From: Oxytricha trifallax | Lineage: Eukaryota > Ciliophora > Spirotrichea > Sporadotrichida > Oxytrichidae | Assembly: GCA_000711775.1 (NCBI GenBank) | Contig: ARYC01000468.1 | Location: forward strand, 62,001 to 126,000 | DNA: 64,000 bases | Direction of reading: 5' to 3' | Shown here: piece after piece, positions 26,333 to 38,350 of the stretch | Numbering within the stretch: position 1 is the stretch's first letter | Layout: each line of letters begins with the position of its first letter | The notes under the pieces: generated by a model | What the model was told of the DNA's origin: nothing | The model's input: only the letters and a program-made list of their open reading frames with translations | The model's database searches: none | Translations under genes and position numbers: made by a program

Positions 26333-26950
26333 CAAAACCCTAAAACCCCTTAATTAGATGTTTTAGTAATTTTATTTGGAGGTATGGTTTGGTTATTAGT
26401 GGTATTCGTAGAGAAATTATGCTAATAAGCAAAATGAGCTAAATTTTTAAGCTATTACAAATCTTTTACATAAGAGTGCCTCAATTTAAGGTTTCACATT
26501 TATTTAGATTAGCAAAGGTTTCTGGAACATTTGTTTACTTCCAATCAAAGAAAAATGGACTAATAGCTTTGTTATGTAATATGTATGGGCGAAGAGAGCT
26601 ATTATAATAGACAGTGATATGGAAGATATAGTTTGCTTTGTATTAAATTTTAAAAAATAATCAATCATTTTAGCTTAGATTTATTTATATATACATAAAT
26701 AATGATATTTTTTGTCAATGCTCCTTCTATCTTTAGAAGTTGATATACCTGAACCATATGAGAAAGCAAGATTATAGAGGTACGAAAATGTCAAGCAGAT
26801 AAATTTTATTGAATTAAAACATCTAATATTCATAAAACGCTTTATGAATTCAAAAAAATAGGAATTATTTACATATACCTATGAAAACCCCAAATATATC
26901 TTTTATATAAAGTTCATTAAAAAATATAATGAAAGGATATTTGGGTTTTG
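26333..26950 (+). mobile_element. Internally deleted TBE-like element A2
   Basis: It begins CAAAACCCTAAAACCCCTTA and ends TTGGGTTTTG, 618 bp. The left flank is AAT and the right flank ATT. Inside, a degenerate plus-strand piece (LAKVSGTFVYFQSKKN) matches the kinase-like tail of the old TBE at 43950-44040 (LAKVLGTPEYF...). So it is a derivative that kept one gene tail and both ends. B2 (47905-48509) is its paralogue in unit B. Confidence 0.7.
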
Positions 26951-27450
26951 ATTGTTATTCATTCTATTAATCTAAGAAAAACAACATAAACATGTCATAT
27001 GTGTTTTTTTATGTTAAGGGATTTCACACAAAACTATAAAATTAAAGTGTGATCAATAAACTATTAGAAATTACTATAAATTTAATTGTGTGATTTAATA
27101 TGATCTTAGTTAGTTATAAGTATCCAAATCATATGAAATTTTGATAGCTTAATTTATTCATAATCTTGACAGTAGCTAGAGTTATTGTTGTCGAAAAATT
27201 ATCTGTAAAAATGAACGAGAGACAATGTTTAAAAAGGTTGTCTCTCGATGAGTATTACAGTGATAGTTAATATTCTTAATATTTAAATGTGATATTAATT
27301 TATTTATATTTTTGTATTTATAAAAAATGGAAAGGATAAGGAACGCTCTAAGCACCTTCACCACTTCCTTATATTAAGAATTTAACAGGAATGGTTTTTT
27401 ATAAGTGAGTTATTAAATTGAAATTTTTTAAATTTAATATTATTTAGAGT

Positions 27451-27700
27451 TTTAGCATGAAATCACCAGCATTTTTCAATAAAGATCCTCCTTGCTTTCT
27501 TTCTTCCCCAGCTTCTTCGATTTTTCAATTTATAAAAAACATTTATATAAATCTTACCTTATGCTAATATATGTTTATTGATAATTGGAAAATTAACAAT
27601 ATAAATATATTGTTATAAATTTTATATAATTATACTCTTTCCTTTTCTATGCCCAATCATTAGCCCCTTGGCTTGCTTTCGACCCTATACTATTATTAAT
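27451..27700 (-). pseudogene. Decayed copy of the zinc-finger gene's first two blocks, copy 2
   Basis: The minus strand reads NNSIGSKASQGANDWAQKR and then, after an AT gap, KNAGDFMLK, matching the start of the gene at 20366. The initiating ATG has become ATT. No downstream fingers follow. It is followed head-to-head by an eIF2B delta copy, reproducing the order of copy 1. Confidence 0.75.
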
Positions 27701-28013
27701 TTTTTATTAAAACTTATATAATTTCTTAACTTTTTTATAACTTTTCTTCTATTTATTCTCAGTAAAATATAATTGGAAAAAAATATCTTATTATTTTATT
27801 ATAAACAATAAAATTTGGTTTATAATAGATATTTAGATTTTATATCTATGCTTTGAAAATTAGAATGAAATAATAATGATAAAAGAAGGATAATGAAAAT
27901 TGTTAATTGATAAATAAGTGTTAATTATTTAACCAAAAGAAACGGTTAAATAATACTAAATAAATATAGATATTATAATTAAATTTAAGTATTAAAACAA
28001 AATTACAACTAAA
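27701..28013. promoter_or_regulatory. Divergent spacer of copy 2
   Basis: AT-rich 313-bp region between the decayed zinc-finger start (-) and the eIF2B delta copy (+). By position it corresponds to the ancestral bidirectional promoter. No element was identified. Confidence 0.35.
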
Positions 28014-29455
28014 ACATAAAGAAGTAGCTAAAGACAAGCCATTCAAGGATGTTGGCAGGATGATAGACAGTAGTAAAACTCTGACCGCTGAGGAAAGTAA
28101 GTAAATTTAAGTAAATATAATGTCAAGTATTAAAAGCACTGATATTCATAAAGCTCTGTGCTTTAAAATAGCTCTAAATTAAGTTAATTATAGAGTAAGG
28201 GCTCAGAAATGCAAAGAGAGTGGAATTGAAATAAGTAAAGATGCAGAAGTCAAGGTAGAAATTTGAAGCCGGGGACGAACAGGAATAGGAGAAAGGTAGT
28301 TAGGAAGTAGATAATGCATAAAAGTTAAATCAAAAGAAATAAGGAAGTGCTAATTAAGGTCAAATGGATAATAGAAACGATTAGGTTGAAAGTAAATCTA
28401 AACAACAAATGCATTTTCTGCGATGAGAAATTCTTTAGCTGCAGATTTATAGGAACCAGCTCAATCTAAAACAACTAAGGGATAAGTTTAAGAACAGTTG
28501 AGCATACTTTTAACTGCAGATATCTAGGAACCAGTTCAATCTACTACAACTTAGGGATATATTTAAGAACAGAGCGCATAATAAGCTCCCAATCTTCAAA
28601 CCCAATCCAGCTTAGCTCCACCCTCAAACATTTCCCTCACAGAGCAAAGAGGCCGTACTGGATCATTTTTTCTCATATTATTCAGCAAAACTCAAGAGAA
28701 TATCAGACATCCACATAATGCTGTACAACAGGAACTTAATTAGGCTGGGTCTATTAAAGATATTGGACTTTTCAGCAGATTCGCTACTTTAAAGGAAAAA
28801 ATAGACTTTACAATAACTTTACTTTTTTTATCTAGATTATAGATTCTAGTTTTACAGTCAATACTTAGAAAAATTAATAAGACTGCATGGATTAACATAA
28901 GCATTTGTTTCAAAAATTAGAGAACTTGGCATGCACATTATAAATGATCTCTACGCTTCTAGCAATACTCGCTGTATTGCAATGATTCAAGCTTTAAAAG
29001 CCTTCTATAATAATTTCCAAGTACCTAATAACGATCCTTTAATAGAGAGCTTGAATGTTAACTTGATAAGATAACCTGGGTTTAGTAGGTCAAAATATTA
29101 ACTAAATAAATAAAACATCTAAATCTTTTGATAGGGTTGTAAACCATTTACAACTGGTCTTGACACTATGACTGATTACAACAAGATATGTATTTTTACT
29201 AAATTTTAGTTAAGTTTTTGGTATCATTCTTAATTTTAAAGATGTCTTTTGCCTATCTAAACACAAAGCTTAGTCTATAATATTAAAAGAGGATAATTGC
29301 AGACAGATTGGATAACTTCATTGCCGATAAAATCATAGCAGCAGATGAGAATATAGTCCAAAAAACCATGCAAGTATTTTCAGATAATTAGAAAGAACAC
29401 ATTATGTTATGATAATGGGCGGTGTGTAATTGCTTTAAATGATTTTTATGGAAGA
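28014..29455 (+). pseudogene. eIF2B delta pseudogene, copy 2 (3' truncated)
   Basis: Closely similar to the intact gene at 55325-57433. It shares KDVGRMIDSSKTLTAEE, a GT-AG intron at 28097-28193, the Q/S/N-rich middle (about 28200-28790), IRELGMHIINDLYASSNTRC (near 28917), CKPFTTGLDTMTDYNKI (near 29140), the AAGAT-bounded IES, and LDNFIADKIIAADENIVQK (near 29310). The frame breaks near 29400, and homology ends at about 29455. The region encoding the conserved C-terminal third of eIF2B delta is absent. Sequence 29456-29640 contains an open stretch (RPIVIFTNIENRAFTLFDG) of unknown origin. Confidence 0.8.
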
Positions 29456-29639
29456 CATATTTAAAAGCAATAATTAAAAGACCCATTGTAATCTTCACAA
29501 ATATTGAAAACAGAGCATTTACACTTTTCGATGGGATATTTATGCAAAAACGTCATAGCTGTATTACTGCATAATACCAGATGTGAAGAGAAATAGAAGA
29601 TGTGCTTCAATGTGAATAGAGAAATGGCAAATGTAATTA

Positions 29640-30320
29640 ATATTATTATTATTAAAATAGAATTAATTTGAAAATATCGATAAAACTAGTTATATTTTCA
29701 TATTTATTTTTCAAGTCTAATATACTTTTACCTCATCCTTAAAAATTTACATGATTTTAAAAATTTATCATAAATAAAAAGAATAAATTGTAAAATAATT
29801 ATCTAAAAAGTACAATAAAATAACTATGCATAATAATCATAAAATAAAATCAGTACTTTGTCCTTTTGTTTAAATTTTTTAATATCAGCAATATACTTAT
29901 AACATTTTATTTTCGGGTTGAAAGATTTTTAAGTAAAACAAATATGAAATTCACGAATGGAAATGCTCATCAGTATATTTACATAAATTTCATAATTTAT
30001 TAAAATTTTCTCAGTAAGCATTTGCGCTAAATTAATAATTTAAAAAGATTGTAAAGTTTTATAAAAGATCTCACTAATTATCTTGATTAAACTTTTTAGA
30101 ATTAAACAGTCAAGTTGATTAGAATTCTTTAAAAAAGAATTTTTTTTTCGAGCTATCAACAATAATATGATATAGTTTATTTTTAATAGTTTTCTTGCTT
30201 GGTAAATAAGAGCAGAAGAAAACAGTTGTTATGATTTGATAACCCTTGAATATTTAAAAAATAATAATGATAATTTCTTCTCAATAAGTTCAAGAAATTA
30301 ATTAATATCTCAATAAAATT
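29640..30320. other. AT-rich spacer, right edge of duplicated unit
   Basis: Non-coding AT-rich sequence. The part 30110-30300 resembles 20820-21070. Nothing else recognised. Confidence 0.4.
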
Positions 30321-30957
30321 ATTATGAAAATATATCTAAAATGGCAAATAGTAAATAATAAAAATGAATTAAATATGGAATTTTAGAATGTTTTAGTTTT
30401 AAATTATAGATTTAGCTGCTGTTGATTTGAATTTGACATATTTTAGCATTCAATAATTGAACTCATCGATAGATCTAATTAAATTTATCAATAATTAACC
30501 ATAGACCCTTTAAATTTAACTTTTTATTTTTAAACTCCTAATAAATTAATATCTCTCAATTTAAAATTGGTATATAAAAAGTAAACTCTTTGTGTTATTT
30601 TTTATGATAATGAGGAGTTGGAACATTAGCTTTCTAGAGTCGAGTCGTGGGAAAAATCGCTACTTGAAATAATTTTATTTCTTTTAGGTGCTCAATCAAA
30701 TTTTAATGTTTCTTTCATTGTAACAAACATCGAGTACAAATTTTAGATAAAATTATAAAATCGAGTTGAGACCTCATTATTTTTAAATCTCTCTGCACAA
30801 GATACAAAATTTTTTCATGACTGTGGTTCAAAATGAGTATTTCGTGGTTTTCTTCTTGGTGAAGAGATATTGAAGAATTTAGAATTTTGTTTTTAGTTAT
30901 AGATTTAAACTAATGAAAAAGTTCACATATAAAATTAACCCATAAAGAGATTTAGTT

Positions 30958-31665
30958 TTTCTTACTTTTCCTCCTCTTGTGACTTGCTTAGCCGTGTATT
31001 ACTTCTTTTAGAGCCATATCATGCATTTATGTTCATCTTGCTGGATTTTCATAAAGTCTCTTACTCAAATCATTCTTAACTTAAGATTTCTCTCTTTTTA
31101 ATATGCAGAGCACTTTCAGAAAGTATCTAGCAGTATCAGGTTTTCCTACAAAGTTAGAATGCTAAGCTGACTAAAGATGAATTGATGCTTCTCTAGATCC
31201 TAAAGCGGCTTGTCAATGATTATAATACGCTCCTTCTCTTTTTCTTCAGGAAAAATTATGTATCATTTCTTGTAAGCTTCTTAAATTACTTAATTTATGT
31301 AATCAGGTTTTAGTTTTTCAAGACACTAAAGTAAAAATTTTCCTGGCAACTTATTAGAGAGTTGTAGCTTATATTGAAGGTATTTCACAAAATCTGGATC
31401 AAACATAGCATCATTATTATGATTAGTTTCAGAGATTTCAGGATAGTTAGATATCATTATCCATAGTTTTCTTGTCACTTTGAAAGGCATTTAAGAATCA
31501 GATTTTAGTCCCTCTTAAATTGGTAAGAAGATCCCAACAATAACAATTATATTTTTTATTATAGATTAAAACTTACTATATTATTCAAATAATCTGTGGA
31601 GGTTTCCTCTTTACTTCTGAATTTCCCTATTAAATCTTGAGATTATATTCTTTTCATTGTATAAT
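30958..31665 (-). pseudogene. TBE 22-kDa protein homologue (diverged)
   Basis: The minus strand reads MKRIQSQDLIGKFRSKEE near 31665, then LPIQEGLKS, DAMFDPDFVKYLQYKLQLSN (near 31400), LKPDYINQVIQEAYKK and FPEEKEKERI. These match in order the 22-kDa gene of the young TBE (41855-42648): KRIQSQDLIGKFRSKED, LPTQEGTK, DAMGDPDVALYLPSKLQLSN, LKPEYLNEVIQEAHKK. The frame is not continuous. The function of this TBE protein is not established. Confidence 0.7.
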
Positions 31666-32329
31666 TCATATATACTCTCTATCTTGCTTCCAGTTTTTTT
31701 TTATGCTTATGAAGTTAGAAATTTTGGATATCCATTCTAAATTTACAAAATTTTACTTCTATATAGAGAGATCCTACTGGAGGTCAACTATAATCACATA
31801 TATGGTTAAAGATGGAAATTTTTTTTCAAGTTTCAAAGTCATAATTCCATTTTTATCAAACATTTCCCATTAAATTGCACCTTATAATAGTTAATTTAAT
31901 TAGGTAAAATTTTTAATTTATTTGAAACTCAAGTAGAAAGTAAAATCAAAATTTTAAACTGTATTAAATGGTTCATTAAAAAATTAAAATTCTAATATTC
32001 TATTCCTAAATTAAAACATTTTTGGGAGCTCCAAGTTACTTCACAAAACACATTTAGGTGAATTTTAATGAATAAAATAGATGAATTAGTAAATGAATTA
32101 TCTAAAATTAAGAAATTTAAAACTTATGCCTGGTACTTTGTTCTCATTGATCCTCTATAAATAATTTAGAATTTTATCTTGCTCGTTTATAAAGTTAGAA
32201 CTTGCACAGTGTGTATAAATTTTTATTTATAAAATGAGCGGCAACTTACCAAGAAATGCGGCATTGCTTGACAATAGCTAGCAAAAGTTTTTTTTTAAAA
32301 AATAAATTAAAAGAAAATTGATAATTGTG
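31666..32329. other. Intergenic region between the two TBE-type genes
   Basis: AT-rich divergent spacer between the 22-kDa gene (-) and the zinc-finger/kinase gene (+), equivalent to 41290-41854 of the young TBE. Nothing else seen. Confidence 0.45.
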
Positions 32330-33600
32330 ATGCATCTACCTAGCAAGAGTCCTAAATTCTCTAACCTTAGGTCTCAGACTCTGAATAACAATTCAGTTGT
32401 TAAATAGAAATGTAGATTCAAGAAATCCAATGAGAGGTTTAAATAAAAATGGTTAAAGAGGAGGGAAAAAAATTAAATTTTTTCATTTATTTGAAATTGT
32501 GAGAAGTCCTTCACCTATAAATCTGCTCTTAAGCGTCATATCTTAGATAAGCATTCTAACAAGCCCAAGCTTTATCTTCATCATGAAAATGTAGATGTAA
32601 AGTAAATTTTCCCTTATTGCAAAAAGCAATATAATCATATTCAATGGATTAAAAAGTTCACCTTAAAAAACTATCGTGCCAAGAAGTTGGAAGTCATTTA
32701 TTTTGCGACTTGTGAGGCCTCACTTCTAAAAAGAAAGCCAAGAGACGCTTTAGAATCCTTGGAACAAAAATTTAAGAAAGATAATAAGCTTATTAAAGCT
32801 GTGAGAAGCCTCCCACCTCTTGAGATAGTAAAAATCACTCTAACGATACAAGTAATAAAGCTTCTAATTTTAAATGTAATTGACTGTTAAGAATTTAAGG
32901 AAAATTATTTTATACTTGAAGGTAAGTTTGAGAAATAGTTCATAACTGATAAGCAGTTTTCGCATACAAGACTTATCTACTTTATATGCGACGACATAGG
33001 TATCTTGAAATTCGTCAATGAATACTAAACTCTAAATAAAGCAAGGGATAGGAAGTGCAGATTTATAATTAAACTTGATACAATTCTGATTTCTCGTGAT
33101 CATGTTACTTTTCGTTTTCCTATTTAATAAATGATTCTAAGATATAATATTTGTGATGTGGGATTCCAAAATAGCTAACTCTTATTTTTACAAATGTTGA
33201 AAAGGCATTAAAGAACTGCAAATTTTAGGGTATGTTAATAAGTCTTGAAACCTGAGAATATGATTCTTAATTTTTAACATATCAGAGTAGTAATAATTGA
33301 TTTCAATAGATCATAACAAGTTGAAGCTTCGGGACTAATCAACGTTAATGGTATTCCTATATACTTTCCAGGAAGGAAGGACTGAAAAGATAGTGAGATT
33401 AAGTGGGATGTATGGGCTCTAGCAACAATAAAAGCTGAATACGATATGGCAAAAATGATTGCTATAGCTGTAATAGAGAAAGATTCAAAGCAGAGGCTAC
33501 AGCAATATCTAAACTAGAACTTATTAAAAGCTAAAATAAAAGATACTACTGAGTAGATAATCATTAAATATAACTAAAGAGTGGAGTAAAAATAGACTAG
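32330..33600 (+). pseudogene. TBE zinc-finger/kinase-like (57-kDa type) homologue
   Basis: Starts with ATG near 32331 (MHLPSKSPKFSNLRSQ). A C2H2 finger (CEKSFTYKSALKRHILDKH) lies near 32500. A long frame follows with LEGKFEKQFITDKQFSHTRL (near 32918), the kinase catalytic-loop relic KPENMILNFQHIRVVIIDFN (near 33248), and WDVWALATIKAEYD (near 33410), matching the 57-kDa TBE gene at 39843-41290. A frame change lies between the first block and the finger, and the HRD of the catalytic loop is not visible, so kinase activity is doubtful. Confidence 0.7.
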
Positions 33601-33861
33601 TTAGGTAGTTTTTTTAGCATTATGTTTAATTCTGTAGATACGAAATTAGTCCAGTTAGATAATTCAAACATATTCAATATTTCAAAACTATCTCTCAAAC
33701 TGGTTTGTCAGCATGGATGTTGGTGTGCACATAGGACCCCTTACTGTCGTGAGCGCATGCTTAGACTAAATTTTAAGTATTATATAACAATAAAATTTTA
33801 TAAAGCTTAGTTACATCATGATGCTAATTTTTTGTTTGAGTGAATAGTAAAAATAAATTAC

Positions 33862-34204
33862 AATCACTACAGTTGATGCCGACTAAAGTTTTCTTTCTCC
33901 TATACCTATTTTTGAAACTTTCTCAACGTATCAGCTCTATTAATTCTATGACTACTCTTCTATAAAGATTTAGCCTAAACTCTTTTTAGATTTTGAGGGG
34001 TGCCCTTAGTGAGTCCCTTGTCATTTTATGTGGAGAATTGTATTACTTAATATGCTTTTAGAACATCGTTCTAATTTCTATTGGATTTCATCTAATTCTT
34101 TTTTAGATTTTAGGCTTCCTGAACCTTAAAAGTCGAAAACTAGTCGATGGAGTTTTAGTATCTGCAGCTGTTGAAAACTTTAGTTGGCAGCAACTGTAGT
34201 GATT
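33862..34204. mobile_element. Small TIR element in the TBE remnant
   Basis: Imperfect terminal inverted repeats of about 35 bp: AATCACTACAGTTGATGCCG at 33863 and the complement of its partner ending at 34204 (...CAACTGTAGTGATT). Length is 343 bp, with no ORF. It lies between the kinase-like gene and the decayed TBE end. It is a probable non-autonomous DNA element; the target duplication is unclear. Confidence 0.55.
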
Positions 34205-34205
34205 A

Positions 34206-34315
34206 TACCCTTTTCCCAAAAGTAAACCCTATTAAAACCCTAATGAGATATGCATTAATAGTTAACTATTTCATTTAAAAACTTAATCAAGCAACTTCAA
34301 GAGTTTATAGTTTTG
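34206..34315. mobile_element. Decayed TBE terminus
   Basis: AAACCCTATTAAAACCCTAA followed by TATGCATTAATAGTTAAC and AAAAACTTAATCAAGCAACTT follows the order of the young TBE's terminal repeat (43760-43845). The final C4A4 block is degenerate (AGAGTTTATAGTTTTG). This marks one end of the TBE remnant inside the composite; the other end is missing. Confidence 0.65.
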
Positions 34316-35260
34316 ATTTATTTGACTTTTGGAAAATAAATATTCACCATAGGATGAACTACAATTTATTTGATTTGAGTTATTCAAACATCTAATATGC
34401 CAAGCGAGAAAAATGAATTTCAATATTATTCATAATAATTCTAAATTTATACCTTATTTAAATTTATTTTTGAATCATTAAGGCATTTATTAGAATATAT
34501 ACATCATTCGATAAATTAGGGTATAATTTCATCTTTTTCCACCATTTATCTACAATAATCTCGCAATGAAGGAAGTTTGAGGGAAAAGTGAAAATTGATG
34601 CTTTGACTTTTGATTTCGATAACTCTTAACCTAATGTCTGTAAATTTTAATATAATTATACTTCATAGATTATAGAATTGTCTAAAAACAAAATTCTAAA
34701 TTCTTCAATATCTCTTCACCAAGAAGAAAACCACGAAATACTCTTTATGAACCACAGTCATAAAAAAATTTGTATCTTGTGTAGAGAGATTTAAAAATAA
34801 TGAGGTCTGAACTCGATTTTATAATTTTATCTAAAATTTGTACCTGATGTTTGTTACAATGAAAGAAACATTAAAATTTGATTGAGCACCTAAAAGAAAT
34901 AAAATTATTTCAAGTAGCGATTTTTTCCACGACTCGACTCTAGAAAGCTAATGTTCCAACTCCTCATTATCATAAAAAATAACACAAAGAGTTTACTTTT
35001 TATATACCAATTTTAAATAGAGAGATATTAATTTATTAGGAGTTTAAAAATAAAAAGTTAAATTTAAAGGGTCTATGGTTAATTATTGATAAATTTAATT
35101 AGATCTATCGATGAGTTCAATTATTGAATGCTAAAATATGTCAAATTCAAATCAACAGCAGCTAAATCTATAATTTAAAACTAAAACATTCTAAAATTCC
35201 ATATTTAATTCATTTTTATTATTTACTATTTGCCATTTTAAATCTATTTCCATTATAATA

Positions 35261-35799
35261 CACTCTTTTCAATGTTTTATTGTAATATAATTCCCTGTAC
35301 TATTATTTGTGCTATAATTAAATTTTTTTAAAATGGAAATATCAAAATGTTTTTTCATAATCACGTTCATCAAAAATATCTAAAATTTAGGTTTGATAGA
35401 ATATCAAAAATTTTAATGTAAATTTAATTCTTCAATTTAAAACTATTAAGCATTTTGGTCATAGTGAGCAGCAAAAATCTACTTCTGATGATCGTTTAGA
35501 TTGTCATTGATTGCTTTTCTAAAATACATGGGAGAACATGCGTTTAGCATCTCGAGAGCCTCTGCCTCATTATCAGCTTTTACTAATCCTTTAAGTATTT
35601 AATAACACTTAATGGATTGTTAAATATAACTAAATAATTAAAATTTTATACTGAAAAAATTAAATTGAAATAAATACAATTGTAAATTTTTAATTGTGGC
35701 AGGAGTTTGCTAAACTAATAAGCAGTCAGGCTCTTTGAGTCTAATGTCTGTTTGAAATATCTAAATTTAGAACTCCTCATCCTCAGTTGGAGGATCATT
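35261..35799. other. Spacer before the old TBE
   Basis: AT-rich sequence with short readable strings near 35460-35590 on the minus strand (for example near CATGGGAGAACATGCG) that are too short to assign. No feature called. Confidence 0.3.
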
Positions 35800-36039
35800 A
35801 AAAACCCCAAATTCCCTTAATTAGTTATTTTAATGATTTGATTTGATGTCTTTATGGGGTTAATAGAGAAATTTTGACAATTTGCAAAACATGAAATAGA
35901 ATGTAGAGATATTTAGGATCGATTAATGATGAGAAATATTTAGATTTATTGCTTAATTTTAGGTATGGCTCGATTTTTATATAGACTAACATATATTTGT
36001 ACTAAATTATGCAACTATAGCAAATCTACTATACAAGAC

Positions 36040-37560
36040 TGCTTCAACTGTTAGGCATCAATGTACCTAGCCATTTAGCAATTTAATTTTGGCTCATGAA
36101 AGCATTTTGCAAGAAAATAAAAGTACTTCCAGGCTCATATTGGCAACCTTTGGGATTCGAAAACTTTGAAGTTTTGTTCACAAACATTCTTTGACTAGCG
36201 GGCTGCAATGATTCATCGTAATTTTATTATAATTTTATTAACATGCGTACCTCTCCATTAATTATAGCCAATATTTATAAACGAAATGAAATAACTTTCA
36301 AAACTGTCAACTTAGTGAAGAGAATGATTGATTTTACTGTTCCATTTTATAATAATGTATTAAATTATTAATTAATATATGATTAAATAAAGAGGGCTCA
36401 TGACAATAACATCAAGTTCAAAACGCTGATTAAGCTGTATTCGTCTTCAACACTTTTATTAATAAGTCCTAGTATAAAAAAGTATGGGGGGTATCTGAAC
36501 CTAAGCTGCAGATTTTAAACCTAAAGTATTTATTAATTGTTTTAATATAATTGCATACCTTTTTCTAATCAATTTAGAGTCAGAGAACACGAATAAACAT
36601 TTTTTCATGTTAAGGGATCGCAATAAAGGGTAGAAAAATACAATGAGAAAATGTTTTATTTTAAAATTACACATATTTATTTTCATATATTTTTCTTATT
36701 CAATTTTTTATTTTAAACTATAGAACATACACAAGTAGAAATAAATGACACCAGTCAAGACATTGAAATTCCATCAGTATAATTTTCAAGCATAAATGCA
36801 ATGAGTAAGTATATAGCTCATACCAAGATATGTCATTTACTATGACCCGTTTATGTTCTATAGTTTAAAATAAATATTGGAAAAAAACATGTGAAAAAAG
36901 ATAAAAATATGAGTAATTATTATGATAATATATAAACTTTATGTTATTTTTCTAGTCATTATAGTGATCCCTCATTATAAAAATATCTTAATTCGTGTTT
37001 TCCTACCCTATATTGACTAGAAGCAAGTATGCAAATATATTTTAACGATTATAAAATACATTAGGTTACAAACCGCAGCTTAGGTTCAGATATCGCTCTT
37101 CCCAGAATTATGAAAGTTTACGACTTAAATGTTGCAATCCAAGCAATTTTAGCTGATTTAAGTGAAGCTTCATGTTTATAATCATTCTAACGCTATTAAG
37201 CGAGAGAGGTACTTAGAATTCTAACGTAAGCTAAGAGAAAAGTACAGCAAGTAAGAGATTGACCTGTATATTGACAACCTTTCAGTTCTAAGACTAAGGA
37301 GTCTAAGAAACTTATGAAAATCCTAAGCATAACTCCTGTTTCCAACGTTCCTGAGAGCTCTTAATAAAATGATATAGAGTTCAACTGGAGTAAAATGAAG
37401 AATGTCTGAAGGAAATTATTGCTGTATCATCTAATGCATGACTTGCACTTCGTTACAAAAGACTTGATTAAAAGCAACTGAAAAAGAGAGAGCGTAGAAA
37501 AAAAAATAATTTGGTGCAAGAGATGGAAATGAATGTTTATAAATAAATTTTAGATAAAAA
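36040..37560 (+). pseudogene. TBE transposase relic, split by a foldback element
   Basis: The first part (36200-36485) reads SIIANIYKRNEITFKTVN, FTVPFYNN and NADQAVFVFNTFINKSQYKK, matching IANIYKKNGISYKTVN, FNVPFYKD and HADEAVFTFNTFISRSWYKR of the young TBE. The second part (37104-37560) reads YLEFQRKLREKYSKQEIDLY, IDNLSVL and LLLYHLMHDLHFVTKDLIK. The first catalytic Asp and the DNLSV Asp are still visible. Frame changes are present. Confidence 0.8.
36490..37094. mobile_element. Foldback element, second copy of the ATCTGAACC family
   Basis: The ends read GTATCTGAACCTAAGCTGC (36491) and the complement of CGATATCTGAACCTAAGCTG (ending 37094). Long arms pair through most of the 0.6 kb, with a second inner palindrome (CTATAGAACATA near 36719 and TATGTTCTATAG near 36851). 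It splits the old TBE transposase relic. Same terminal motif as 11866-12419. Confidence 0.8.
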
Positions 37561-37569
37561 CGAATAAAT

Positions 37570-38350
37570 AAATTACACATTAAATTGGCCCATAAATAGG
37601 TTTGGATTATTTTATCTTTCTCCCTTTTATGGCTAGCTTGAGCACCATACTTCTTCTCTTTTTCCCAGCTCCTGCATCTATATTGATTTCTTCTGATTAT
37701 TAGATATCTTTATAAATCTCTTGCTCACTTCATTCATGAACAGACTATGACTTTCTCTCTATGTGAGCTTTGCAAGTTCTTTCATTAAGAATATAATAGT
37801 TTTAAATTACCTACAATAGTTTTAGAAACAATGCTTTAAAGAGGCAAAGATTTTTTAGCTCAGCGAGGCAGGTTTCACTTTTAGGTAGGTAGGTAGGTAT
37901 CAACTCTTCATCTTTCATCGAATATTCGTAGAGATTAGTGACTGTAATCTTTGGGTAGTTTCGTTTCTAACTCGTTATTCTCATTGTCTTTAATGGCTTT
38001 CCTCTCATCACAATGTATAGTTTTTAATAATGAAATTTTGGTAACTTCCATTGTTGAAGGAAATAAATACACTATACTATATGATTAAATATATGTTCCA
38101 CGCTTACCATGCTTAGTGAGGTGTCGATAGAGATCTTACTTGCTTCTAATTCTTGAAATCATATCTTAAGCTTCAACCCTCTTCATTGCAGTACTTATAG
38201 ATTCATCCTTGTCCCTTTTCTTGTTATTGAATTTCAAGTTTTAATATATAGAGCTCTTGATCCTACTTTTTAAATTCTTAGTATTAAATATGGGCATCTT
38301 ATAGGAGGTCAAAATGGTAAAGACACAATGATGAAACTGACAGAAGATGG
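37570..38350 (-). pseudogene. TBE 22-kDa gene relic in the old TBE
   Basis: The minus strand reads MKRVEAQDMISRIRSKQDLY near 38190, then RHLTKHG, equivalent to KRIQSQDLIGKFRSKEDLYR of the young TBE. A basic tail lies near 37630-37690 (IDAGAGKKRRSMVLK). The middle is degraded. Confidence 0.65.

Larger units (their letters stand above)
23060..27700. repeat. Segmental repeat unit A (paralogue of unit B, 44729-48945)
   Basis: Unit A and unit B share the same order: 3' part of a P-family gene (-), a C4A4-ended insert of about 1.07 kb in that gene, about 2 kb of AT-rich spacer with matching strings, a 0.6-kb deleted TBE-like element, and a decayed copy of the zinc-finger gene's first blocks. Matching landmarks include AAATAGATTTGAATTGGGAAAA (25090 and 46738) and TCTATAAGGTTAACCAG (26039 and 47599). 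Divergence is moderate, with many indels. Confidence 0.85.
30321..35260. mobile_element. Composite with about 576-bp inverted repeats enclosing a TBE remnant
   Basis: The left arm is about 30321-30896 and the right arm about 34682-35260. They are near-perfect reverse complements (for example GGAGTTGGAACATTAGCTTT at 30616 and its complement near 34943). Between them lie a TBE 22-kDa gene (-), a zinc-finger/kinase-like gene (+), a small TIR element and a decayed TBE end at 34315. The TBE transposase gene is missing. The arms have no C4A4 ends and no resemblance I recognise. It may be an independent long-TIR transposon that captured TBE genes, or a TBE flanked by an inverted duplication. No clear target duplication was seen. 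Confidence 0.7.
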
